NCBI GenBank assembly: GCA_022575985.1
Contig: JAKSXM010000238.1
Location: 12,232,001-12,296,000, forward strand
Direction of reading: 5' to 3'
DNA length: 64,000 nucleotides
Source of the DNA: Anagrus nilaparvatae
Lineage: Eukaryota > Arthropoda > Insecta > Hymenoptera > Mymaridae
The notes beneath the pieces are model-generated. The model worked only from the letters and a program-made list of their open reading frames with translations, had not been told where the DNA came from and made no database searches. This document shows, one piece after another, positions 23,201 to 36,259 of the stretch (its first letter is position 1; each line of letters opens with the position of its first letter). The position numbers and the translations under genes were made by a program.

Positions 23201-26200
23201 CTATAAAATATGAAAAATTCCAAGAAAAAATAAATGCATATTTAAATTATAATAAGTATTATTATTACAATAAATATTCAAAAGCAAATTTCCTTTTTAT
23301 TTTTCCCTTATTATTCATACACGTATTATTATTTTCCCTTATCGATTCTTTTCTCCAGTCTGCAAAAAATATTTCCTGTTTATTATAAAAAAAAAATTTA
23401 TTCTTTTAAGTGCGTGTTTATAATATAATATTATCAACTTTCATTATTATAATTTTTATAAAAAAAAAAAGTATATATCATTTTAAAAACTAAAAATAAA
23501 GACGTGATAGCATTTTTTTATCAATTCTTTTGTCACACTATGCACAATATTCATCTCTTTTTTTTTAATTTAATATCATACTGTGAACGAATAAATGTGT
23601 GTAATAATAATAATAAGAAATATTTTAGAGCTAAAAATTTTTTTTGCGAGACGAATCGACCCCACAAGAATCTTTATTTTTTAATTCCATTTTTATATTT
23701 CGAAGCAAGCGGTGAAATATCGAGGTAAAATGATTGATAACGCGCTTTAGGGTTATAAAAAAACTCCAGCCAATAAATTTTAATTCTTATAAATGCAAAA
23801 AAAAAGACTTGTTAAAAAAAATTTTTTTATCTTTATTTCTCGCGCTTTATGTGTATGTGTGAATGAGCTTTTTTTAAAAAAAAATCATGTGTAGATATAA
23901 TATATATACGCGTGCGTGCATCACTTTTATATTTATTTATTTGGCCGACGTAATGATTAATTAAGTGCTTGTAATTTGAATTTATATCTTGATTTTATTT
24001 AGTTGTTAATTTTTTTTTTTAAACGTAAATTACATTTTTCAAGTCATATAGTATTTTTAAAAAAAAAGTTATAGTTCATCGTTGTATGTAGCAATGAAAA
24101 ATAAAAAAATGTTTAATGATGTATGACCAGAGAGTTAAAGATTAAGTTTTTAACATTGATGTTATTTATTTATTATTATCTTTCTTTACTTATATTTTTT
24201 AATCGATTTTAATTGAATAGTTAATAAACGTGTATCTGCAATATTTTATACTTTTCATTTTTATATTTTATTAATGAAGTTATATCTATAACTTATGATT
24301 TATTGGTTTATTTAACATTAATGCGCATGCGTGAGTTTATAAACAAATTACAAATTTTTGTAATCGTCTGGATTTTTTTTGCAGTGTTGTCAAGTTTATT
24401 ATTTCTTTTTGTAATATACCTACTTCTAAAGTACATTGACACTTACTAGAGGTTCAGTAATATTTTTAACCTATCAATAAATAGACAAACGATTCTTAGT
24501 TATTCTTTAAAGGACGTTTGCAAACAGTGATTAGTCACGAGAAGTACACTTCAGAAATATTTGTTTAATGTTAAATATACAGAAAATATGTTGACCTAAC
24601 CGATGTACCAAAGTAAACTTAAATTACAAGATGCGCAGTTAATTTTGCGCAATATTACAAACTTTAATTGCAAATAAAAATCTTTCTTTAATTAATCAAT
24701 AGACTAATATTATGAAAACATTTAACATATCATTTAATTAAATATATGGCACAACTTAATAATTATGCTTCATTAATTACATTTAAAAAAAAACTCATTA
24801 GTTTAACTAAATTGGATGAAAAAAAAAACACCTGAGACACACATATTACACTTTAGTATAAAGCAGATGAGCTTCCGGTCTCTCAAAAAAAATTTTTGCG
24901 ACAGAAAAAGCTTTAAAAGATAAATTTTTTTTTCAACAGAGTTAGAAAAGTTTACTAAAAAAAAAAATTTATAAGAAATCGAGGTCGAGTTAAATATACA
25001 CGAAAAAAAAACTAAACCACAAGTGCATACACCTTCTTCTTTCATACCTTCCAATTTTTTTTTTATATAAAAAGGCGTGTAAAAAAAAGTTGCATTAAAA
25101 AAAAATACACGCGTGTGTCTGGATTTTTATACTTCATAACATAGAAAACACATATTGCGCGACATATGACTTTAAGAGACTTTTCTTTTCATATATTTTT
25201 TTTTCGCTTCTGTTATAAAGTATGATAAAAAATAATGTTAGAAAGAAAAGGCTTTACACTTTTACACACATAATTTTTTTTTACTTGTAAAACTTATGTA
25301 TATATAAAAAAAAACTATGAATGAAAAAGTATATTTAGAGTAAGAAAGAAAAAAAAATGTAAGTGTGTTTTTAAAAAAATTTGTATAATACAAACGAAAA
25401 TAGTGTAAAAATAAGTAAGAAAATTTACAAAGATGAAAATGTTTCTTATAACTGAATCGTGAGAAACATGAATTTTAGTGTGTGTTAACATAATATGCAC
25501 ATATATGAAAGAAGATCAAAAAAAAGGACCAAAAAGAGAATAAAAAAAAAAAATTGTGCAAAAAAGGGTGTCTGACCTGTACCGCGGAAAGAAGAAACGA
25601 TTCTGTGTAAAAAAAATAAACGAAGGTATGTACAAACAAGAGAAGCAAAATGAAGTTTCTTTATAGTTTCTGTAATATAGAAAGAGAAAGAAATTATAAA
25701 AACGCCTTTGAGAAATGAAACCGCCTTATATAATAAAAATCTACCTGCTTCTTCTTCCTTAGATTATTGTAATATATAATTTTATTATACATAGTATAAA
25801 GAAATATAATGACAAGTTTAAATAAAAAATACACCATAATTCGATTTATTTAATACCAATCGACAGTCTAATAAGTAATTTTTATGATAATATTTACATA
25901 ACCTCAAAAATATTTATAGGTTATGTTAACTTGATTTAAAGTATTATTAGAAAAATTTATTACGTGAATTTTTTGGTGTTTAAAAGGAAAGATAAAACAT
26001 AACCTTAAAAGGATATCCGACATTGCTTTTAATGTAAAAATCACTATAATACACAAATTATTTTTCATTCTCATGATATATAACATAACCTCACATCAAA
26101 TTTTTAAAAAATTGGATTTCTAAAGAATTATACTAAAAAAAAGAAAGAAATTCGATCAGGTTCTCTTTTTTTCCTTCATCTTTTTATAATAATTCTTGGA

Positions 26201-29200
26201 AATTTAAATTACTCTTCGATTTTTTTGGATGAATCTTTTATAAATAATGACGCAAAAAAATACTATACCCAAAAGAAACCTGCCTCGATAAAATAATAAT
26301 TTTTGGGTATTACATAGCATAGTATTATTTTATCAATTATTCTGATCGATCTGTGAAATATTACCGTGTATATATACATTTTAAATTATTATTATTTTCG
26401 AAAAAGTATATATTTATAATTACATAAAAAGAGTTTGTGTAATAATTGGACAGGTGAAAGACCTTGTAATATGTCTCCATAAAATAAATTTTTTTTAAAT
26501 AATGATTTTCTTCGTTTCGTTTCATGGAAACTGAATGTATACACTAAAATTTGCGATTATTACAGAATATTTTGTTAAAGACCTCTTAAAAAAAGGGCTT
26601 TATAAACACGTGCCTAAAACTGACGATTATTATAACCAAAAATAAAGGAGAAGACCTCCAGATAAGTTTTTTTTTAAAGTCATTCTTCGCGGCATAAATT
26701 CCTTTTTATTGTTATACATTATAGCCTTTGTTTCCTTTCTTATAGATACACACAACCCCTTTTTTTTAATGTTCCGCATTTAAAATTCAAAAATTATTAA
26801 AATATATCAATTATTATACGGTTATTTAAAAAAAAATGTTATAATTAACCACGAAATTAAATAACTATTACTAAATCAAGAATATATTAAAAGAGAAAGA
26901 GACAGATAAACTTCTTAACTATGAAATTCCAAATGTCTGCATTCTATCGTGAGAAAGCTATTTTACAATAAATTATTCTTCATTCATCATTATAAATGAA
27001 ATAAACAGAGATTTCTAAACTTTGATAAAATCAATATTATAAAGGAGAAGAAATAGCTAACTAATTATAATAAAATATTTTGATCTACTAGGTAAGAGAA
27101 TTGATTTATAATTGTACGTCTTTGTCACTAACTTTTTATCAAAACAAATTTTTTGGAGGAGGGATAAATGTACTTATTTATGGAAGTAATCACTTCAGAC
27201 AGTATTATTTATAAATGCAAGATGAATTATTTAATTTAATTTTAAAATGACGTCAATATAAAAATTTTGATTTATAAAAAGAATTAGCATAGATTTAATA
27301 AATTGCTAAAAATAAAATCAGAAACAAATAACTTTAATCTACTTATAACTTCTATTATACCCAAAAAAAAACCCCCCATTTTTTGTTGATAAAATATTAA
27401 ATTTGACAATCCGTTTAAAAGCTTTTCTTTGTGATATAACATTGAATAATTTACATAATTAACGTCAAAAACTTTCGAATGTAATATTCATCTAAGCATG
27501 TAAATTTTAACCCTATGAGAAATAACCCTTGTAAAATTATATCTGACTATAGTGTTTTTATAATCCTAATTCTCTTTGATACATAAAACCCTTCTTTAGT
27601 ATATAAGTTGACCCTGTGTCTTTAAAACATTAAAATCGACAGATTAAATCTTAAACGTATATTTATTAAGTTACTGTCATTAATAATTAATAACTATTTA
27701 TTAAACTATTTATCCCTGTATATAATATTTAACAAATGTCAAATACTTCATAATTATATTATAAACTGCTACATTATAATAGAGAATGGAATTTAAAGAA
27801 CCTAACCTCTATATAACATGTTTATAATTTATTAAGAACGAACGAAGAAGTTTCTTTATAGTATAGAGAAAGTCAAGAGATATTTTGTGTCTTTTAAACT
27901 TTATATACATGCAAAAATATCCTTTTGGGTTAACCTAAAGAATTTTACTTCTTCTTCTTCTTCATTCTTCTTTAAAAAAAAGTTTACCAAATAAAAAGGT
28001 CCACTAGAATGAGAGTTAGACTTTGTATGTAACATTTTTTTTTTAAAAAAGCTTTAAGGCATTTAAGTTGGTACAACTGATGATACATTAAATTGAATGT
28101 TAGCTTAAAGGAATTTACTTTTATATTTATAAAGGGCTTATAAAAGGAAGTTTTTAGAACCTTTTTTTATATTTTTACTTTAGCTAATTTATTTTATTTC
28201 TTAAGATTTTTTATTTTTCATAAATCCAATCAAATAGTACTTAATCAATTTTAAAAAATGGAAAGAATGACATTTATTAACCATAATAAAATTTTTACAG
28301 TTACGAAATTTTTTCTTAAAAATATAATTGCAGTTTAATTAGTCAAAAGAAATAATAAAAAAAATGATTTATCGATATAATATAAAAAATTTTCTAAATT
28401 AATTGACCATTATTACTAAAAGTCTATTAAAACTACATACAAAAATTTCTTTGGATTCTAAGCTATTAATAAAAAAATTTACCTTCTGAAACATATTAAA
28501 TTATGGTTTAAAATAAAAGAGCCGCAGGCGCAGGGTAACAAAAAAAGGATATAAAATTGCAAAAGATGTGTTAAAAAAAATTTTAGGATGGCGTTTCAAA
28601 TTTAATATTATTTATGTATGTATGAGTGAATATAAATATTGTAATGTATAATGTTTAAAAAACAAGTCTAAGACTGAATAGTGAGAGAATTCTTTTTAAG
28701 AGTGCTGAGGTTTCAAACTTTTGATGATTGACCAGACCTCACAAGCCCTTCCTTTTTTCTCATTCTTCTTATTTTAGCATTCTCATATATGTAACACTTT
28801 TTTTTAAATTGTGGTTAAAAGACCAGTTTTTTTTTTTTTGAATATCTAATACGAACGTTTAGAAGAATTTTTTTTCCTTAATTTGAAATTGTTTATATAC
28901 CCAAAAAAAAATTAAAAAATATAACGCTACTGTTCGAATTTCCGAAGGTCAGTGTGGTAAATCCGGTTTTTTTAAAAAAAATTCTCTATGATATTCTTAC
29001 ACATACACACGCACACGCAGAAATAAAGTAAAAACGAAGGAGAGAAAAAGAGGAGGATTTTTTTATGGTTAAGTTTTGACGAGATGAGAAAAAAAAAGAA
29101 TGAAAAAGAAAAAAAATCATTACCTTAGTATTATAGTCGACTTATTTAGTGTTATAATATTATTGTTACACATACAATAGAAAGGAAGTTGCAATTTTAT

Positions 29201-32200
29201 TTTTGTGTACAAGAAATATAATATATTTGCTTAAGGGCTAAATATCTTATTATTGTTTGATGTTCAATACATGAATGAGTGTCAATTCAAGAGATTTCAT
29301 TTTTCTTCTTTCAGTCTGTGTATTCAAAGAATATTTATTTACTTTAGTACATCAATTTTATTTTGAATTCAAGTTAATTATCAAAAATTCGGATTAACGA
29401 AGTCATTTAAGCAAGTCCTAAGTAAACACAACCCTCTTTATAACCACACGCATAAAATAAACTCATAATTTTCCATATATTTGAACAGGATGAAGTAATA
29501 ATTTTTTTAAATTAAATTAATTATATATTTACACAAACACAATCTAATTTTATTTTTTATATTACTAAATTCAATAACAATATCATCAGCAACAAAAAAA
29601 GAACCCGTATATTCTTTTATTTTTCCAAATAAGTATTGACACCAATTTCAAAGCTGGGATTGCTAAGCACAGCAATCCCAATAATAAAAAACTGTATATA
29701 ACAATAAAAATAAAAAGAGGAAACGATTCAATAGAGAATTCTATAGAGTCATCAGATCTCTTAAAATAAAAAAAAATAAGTGTGTGTGTGTGAGAGAGAA
29801 AGAGAGAAATTGCATTCAGCAAATATCAATATAATACAAAAGAAGTACCAAAAAAAAAGTGTAATTATTTTGTAACTATACAATATAATAATAAATAAAT
29901 ACAAACAAAACAAATATAAATTGGTTTCCCTGAATTAACTAAAAATAAGTTTAAAAAAGGGTATATAAAGACACGTGAGATCACGTATAATCGACAATAT
30001 ATTACAAAATACATTGCTTATAAATATCCCAAAGGAGTAAATTTTAGTTATAGTCTACACGTACTTACAATACGATATTAGAAAAGGATGGAAATATCAT
30101 CTCCTACATGCATAATAATATGTAAAGGAATGCTGAAGAAAAAGAGTCAAAGTACCAGGAGAAAAAAATATATTTATGTGAAGGTGGATGTAGCATAAAA
30201 AAGCGGTTAGAGAATAAAAAAAAAGAACGAGGAGGACAACTAAAGTATTATTTTAGAGATTCTCTTTTGGACAAAAGATTCTTTATGTGCATAAACATTT
30301 CATAATACAAAGTATCCATTTAATATAAATTTTATTCACGTATCGTCATTAATACTACTATTTCGATTGAATTTATAATATATATTACGAAATTAAATGA
30401 GAATTAAATTGATTCAAAACGCCGGCGCTTTTCCCGCCAATATAATATATTTTATCGAGTTTATGGCCTTGTATTTTATAAAAAAATATACATTTATTTA
30501 TTAAAATACATGAGTTTTGTAGGTTATGGAATTTCTAGACAATCTCTTAATATATATATATGCATATATAAATTGAAATCGTCAATGATACAATAAATTA
30601 TATGTGATATATATATTTTATGTTACATGATTATTATTATTATGGAAAAATCTAGCAACTAAATCTCTTTAAAAGAAAATTTATAGTTTGAAGTTGCAGA
30701 ATAATAAAAACAAAAAATTTAAATTTCAAATGAAATATAAAAAAATGTTATTCTTTTTTTGTCACGAGATTATAATAAAAATACAACTTTTTTATTATAT
30801 AAATGTCAAATTTTAATTCTTAAAAAATTTTTATTTTTTTTTGAAAAATTTATTGAAAGTAACTGTTTATATTCGTGGGATATAATATTTCATATAATAT
30901 ATAGAATTATAATTTTTCTTCTAAATATATTTCAATTAAATTAAGACAAAAAATAAAAGTTTATATAGAAATCCAGAATGGAAAGGACTTACATATTATA
31001 TAAAAGAAAAATATGTATGAAATCTAGGACTACAGACTCTTTTGAATCTCTGTGGAGCAAAAAATAAGAGATTTTTATATTCACTATAATATTTTTATGT
31101 CTCCTTCTTTTTTTACCTCTAAGCTATATAATAATATTCTCTTTATTATTATTATGATTATATATGTGTGTGTATGTGAGTGTCTTTTTGATGATACCGT
31201 TTCTTCTAGCACATGTGTGTTCTATTTTAAATGAATTAAATTTTCAGAGTAAAAAGATTTTATAAAATAAACGACAAATTTTTAATAGAAATGAATTTAT
31301 CATTTCTGTAATATCAAAAAATATTAATCAAAAAAATAATTTTTTTTTTAAACCAAGATAATATTGATATACAAAGATCATAAATCAAGATAGTAAAAAA
31401 ATTTCGTGAGATACTTTTTTATTCTTCAGGTACAATTAAATACTTTCATGATAAATATACTCGTTTTTAAAATAAATATAATTAAATACGATTAATATTT
31501 TTTAATCTCAAAATGATAGCATATAAAAAAATGATTAAAGTTTTTTGAACCTTAATTTTAAAATAATTAAAAAAAATATTTTTAATATCCTTTCAATTTT
31601 GTTAAAGAAAATTAAATAAATTCATTGTCTTAATATTAATAGCAATAAAATATAATTAAAACGATTCAAAGGAAAAAGGAAATTACTTTGTTAAACTACT
31701 TTTATAATTAAATGTGTGTTCTAGACTTGATGTTTAAATTTAATAATAAATTAGGCCAAATTCTTTTATTATTCTCTTTATGCTTCGAATATATTAATCT
31801 TTGTAATATTAAATTTTATTCCATATTGAAGCAATTAAAAATTGTCTTAACTCAGCATGACTTTATTTAAATTTTAGATATACATATCCCGTAATATAAA
31901 TCGAAGATATACAAATTTATGTTAGTGAAGAAAAAAAACAAGTTTGTAAACGAAAAATTTTCTCGGAAACTCTAAAGGAAATGAAAAGTTTTACCCTAGA
32001 GTATCATTTTTTACTTATTTTTCAAGTGAATCCAATCAAATCTATACATCCAATATCACAAAACTTTATAATATTCTTTCTCTCTCAAACTTAGAAAACT
32101 AAATTTACATAACCTTAAAAAAAGTTTATATGCGGATCTAAATACTTAAGTCATTATAATGAATCATTTAAAATCTTAAAAATAATTTATATTTTACTTT

Positions 32201-33900
32201 AAGTACATACTAATTTAAGGTTTTTATTGATCTAACTTTTATTATACGTAATTTAACTAAAAAGACAAGGAACATTAAACTTTTGAAGTTTAAATGTCGA
32301 TTTCAAGAAAAACATTTGCTGACTATTAAAAACTTTATATACTACTTATATATTGATGAATTATTAATTGCCTCTAAAACTTTAATAATTATATATGTAA
32401 CAAGTTTAATTTTTATTTTCTTTACCTACATCTATTCAATAAAAAAAAGTTTTTAAGCAATATTCTATTATTTCATAAAAATTATAACAACAAAACTATA
32501 TTAATAAATCTTGTTAATCTTGTTATCATAAATTATATCAAAATTTTACTAAGGACTTATATAATAACAGTATTGTTTACTAAGAGAACAATTAGCAATG
32601 AAATAGATTTTTAAAAAAATATAGTGTTAAATAAATTAATAAAAATAGACACAATTTAGGTGTGTCGGTATATAACAACAGTTGAATGACATGCAAAATT
32701 TTTCTTTGAGAATTAAATTTATCTATACTATGAAAAATGTAAATATTGTATATTTATAGAAAGTATATTGTCTGTCTGTCATCAAAATTTTTATTTATTT
32801 TATAATAATCGGTTCTTGCTCTATTTGTAATCATAATAGACTGAAAAAAAAACTACTAAAATCCGGTATGCAATAACTTTTACTTGAAGAAACAAAAAGA
32901 AAACAAAAACAAGGTACTATCTATAACACGTTATATTATATATGCATATATATATGTATGTGTGAGTTTGACTATCACTGTTTATATAGAAAACTTGAAG
33001 TAAACTATATAAATGTATATATATTTAGATGAAAGCTTTTGAGAAAGCGATATTTGATAAATATATATAACCTACTTGAGTTCCACTTGGTTGGTCTTGT
33101 TTTAATCATGTATTGATTATTTAAACTATTTGTTGTATTTAAAAGAGAAAATATTCATTTGAAAGGTATAAGAAAATTTTAATATTAAATATCCTTTTTT
33201 TAAATATTATTCAAGCGCAAGAAAAACTATTATTCTTAGCAATAATTAATTTATATATATTTTTCAAAAAAGTAATGATTTTTAAATTACAATAGTAAAA
33301 ATGTTTGAAAGAAGATACAAAACTAGAGCAAAGCATTTATTCGACTATAAAAATTTACTATTGGTAAACTTTAAGAATAAAACTCGAAATTATTATTTGG
33401 TATTAAAAAATATTCTATTGATTTTGTAAGTTGAATCGAAAAATTTACATTTTAAAATAATAAAAGAATGTTGAAATTTCTTTGAAATAATTATCAACTG
33501 TATTTTGTAAAAACATTGAATTTCAAAAGTTAAGCAATATAAAAAGAAAACAAATAATGTAAATTGCATAGTTATTTTCAATTATCAAGTAATTTTAAAG
33601 ACATTTTTTATTGCTTTACCAATGCAACGCATTTTAATGTTGATTTTATGTTAATGATTAGTATCCAATGATAAAAAATTTAATGTTAAAGATTATTTTT
33701 TATTGCTTTTTGTTAAAAAATTATTTTAAAATTAAAATTTGTTAACATTTTAGTTGTTGAAAAAACCCAATAACCATAATTTTAATTAGATTGTGTTAAA
33801 AATGATTTTGTATTATTGATTTAAATTTTTTTAGCACTATTCTTGATGATGCTCTTATCTAAGTACATACAGCAAGTGAAATAGCTTCCCATTTGATATA
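20240..33900. other. Long AT-rich stretch without a supported gene
   Basis: I find no ORF with protein-like composition and no recognisable RNA gene here. Homopolymer runs, AT microsatellites and CA/TG tracts are frequent (for example GTGTGTGTGTGAGAGAG near 29,780). Isolated higher-complexity islands occur at 20,930-21,075 and near 25,570-25,610. A GGCGCTTTTCCCGCCAA box at about 30,425 resembles an E2F site. In the nested-gene model this would be intron of the minus-strand gene. Confidence 0.6.
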
Positions 33901-34149
33901 TAAGAATATTATTTGTGATTCAACATTTGAAACCCGATTAAAAAGTTGAAACAGAATCGATATTCCAATTAACAAACGAGAGATTACCTCACTCTTTGTA
34001 TTGTAGGTAAAAACCTTATTTTTGGCAATCTAAATTTTTAGAAATATTTCCACGAATATTATTTGAATTCGAATAGTTTTATTGTATTGAATAAGCAAAA
34101 GTATGCATTAAATATTTTTGTTTCTAGATTAAAGCTACAGTGTTAATAT

Positions 34150-34330
34150 TATTAACACTTGTACGTTTCGGCAATTTTTGTTTTATTGATGATGTCATTG
34201 CAAATATGTTTGCAAGCATCAATAATTCATACTGGTAAAAAACCTTACAAATGTCTGCAGTATAATTAGTCATTTAGTAGATTAATTAATTCATGACTTA
34301 CTAAAAAAATCAAGTGCTTATATTTTAAGC
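34150..34330 (+). pseudogene. Degenerate C2H2 zinc-finger fragment
   Basis: One plus-strand frame reads HTGKKPYKCLQYN, stop, SFSRLINS, stop. This matches the linker and start of a classical C2H2 finger (HTGEKPYxC..C...F.....L). The second Cys has become Tyr, and in-frame stops lie on both sides. The flanks repeat CACTTGTACGTTTCGGC about 170 bp apart (near 34,157 and 34,330), as expected if repeated finger units once stood here. It is too broken to be functional. Confidence 0.5.
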
Positions 34331-34339
34331 ACTTGTACG

Positions 34340-36200
34340 TTTCGGCCATACGTTTGGGCAACTCTTCTTTACCTATGTTAATTTAAAAATTATTTACTGA
34401 AATAAATACCATAAAATTTATATGGAAGCAACAAAAACGTGAATACGAATTTCTTTGGAATTTCTTATTTTATTTTAAATAGAAAATATATCTTAAAACC
34501 AAAAAACTGAAATCAAAAATTAATGCAAATTTCGTAAATTGCAAATAAAAATTAATACTTTTAATTTTTATTTGATGTTCATAAAAAGTTGCATAAATTG
34601 AATCTTTTTTTACATTGTTGTAAATTAAAAAATGAAAAATCATGTGAACATTACCTGAGCATTATTAAAATTTAGGTCGGTGAAGATTCATTTTTAATTT
34701 GTAACAAGATAAATAAGCTTGTAAATAAGGGAAATTGGGAGTATAATATTATCAAGTTTTTGAAAATATATGGCCTGTAAAAGAGGCATTACTTTGAGAT
34801 CATGAAATGTTACGCATTTTTCGAGTCATTTTTGTTTTTAACCGGCATTAGGTTTGATTTTAGTAAGTTTTGTTTATACTTTATATTTGATGTAATGAAA
34901 TCAGCAGTATACTTTGTTCTAAAATTGCTCCTGATTTTTTTTAAAAAATTTTTTTTATTGAACTTTTTTCTCGACTTTTTTCTTTTTGGACAATGATTAT
35001 TCTTCTTATTAATTAAAATTTAATTTTTGGGTTTCTCCTGCAACAGTTTACTTTCTATTGGGAAGATTTTTTCTGGCAACTCCATTATTTTTTTTTTATT
35101 ATCTAATTTTTGATGATGTTCTTATAATTAGGGATCAGTAGTTATGGATTGTTTTAATTTGAAATTCAACCTAATACCTGATAAATACCTAGAAAATAGT
35201 TTATAATTAGTCATTCTATAAGACACATTTAAAAAAACTTATAAGAACCAAATCAGGAAAAAAAAATCACTCAGTTTATTAATATTTTAAAGCATTTTTG
35301 TTGCTTCTATATAAACTTCAGTAATAATCCGTATAATAACCCTGGTAATAATTTAAAGATATATTCACACCAAAAATATCAACATATTCCCTGGCAATTA
35401 AAAATTAAATTTTGTTAATAGCCCAACAACAGCTTTACTTTGGCTTTACTCTAACTATTCATATTTAGTGATGACTTGAATCTTGACCCAGAATATATAA
35501 TCAATTTTAATATTAAGTGTTTGGCGAGGTGTTTGGATTTTCATCGGATTTTCAGTATTAGAAAAAACTCGAGAAAAAAATTTGGGATTGTTAAAAATAA
35601 AATAAACATCTTTCATAAATTTCATCAAAAATAATTAAATAGACTGATTGATTTTTTTCCTGATAAGGATGATAAAAAATGAAACCTTACCTGATTTTTA
35701 CGAAGCTGCTTCTTTCGAAAATCCATTTTAAATATTTTAACAAAACTTACAAAAATCTTTTCAAAATAAAAAAAAAATTTACTCGCTCGTATAAATATTT
35801 GATAGCATTTTATAAATAAAATTACGTAAAAAATTTATTGATCTCAAAGTATAAATAGCTTAGAACTAAATGTAATAACTCAGTGAATCCATTTAAATTT
35901 AATATTATTAAGATTTAATATTAATAATTATTTGCATCATAAAATACATCATAAATAATTATTAAACATTAAATTTTAATTACAATAAGAGAAAGTCGAA
36001 ATAATGCTAAATATTTTAATAAGATTTAATAAAACTTAATCATCAAACATAAATTATAATTTCGATTTTCTCACAATTCAAAATATTTATTATTATTAAA
36101 CCTCTGAAATGATTAACATTGTTTTAATCAAAATATGATTATAAATATGTTTGGTTAATTTTTCATCATAAGAAATCAGAGGTTTAACCAATTTTTTAAT
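34340..36200. other. AT-rich DNA, nothing recognised
   Basis: A 64-codon Phe-rich ORF at 34,802 looks like chance. Short local inverted segments of TTAATATTAA type near 35,900-36,100 are within what AT-rich sequence gives. Confidence 0.5.
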
Positions 36201-36219
36201 TTAATAATTCAAGGCTTAC

Positions 36220-36259
36220 CGTCTTCAATTGCTGGTGTCGTTGACCACCAAAAAAGCAT
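36220..36259 (-). CDS. Candidate alternative first coding exon (MLFWWSTTPAIED)
   Basis: On the minus strand an ATG at 36259 opens a 13-codon peptide MLFWWSTTPAIED plus one base. It is followed by a consensus donor G|GTAAGCC at 36219. An in-frame TAA lies four codons upstream of the ATG, so the exon starts here. It ends in phase 1, exactly what the acceptor at 9719 needs, giving D-V-M-D-P-E at the junction. The upstream DNA (36,260-36,750) is more complex than its surroundings and may hold a promoter. The evidence is splice phase and donor quality; the peptide is too short for homology. Confidence 0.38.

Noticed and set aside
25577..25602. 26-nt minus-strand micro-exon between ACACAG and GTCAGA
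   Set aside because: Splice-like borders are easy to find by chance; there is no frame or homology to support it.
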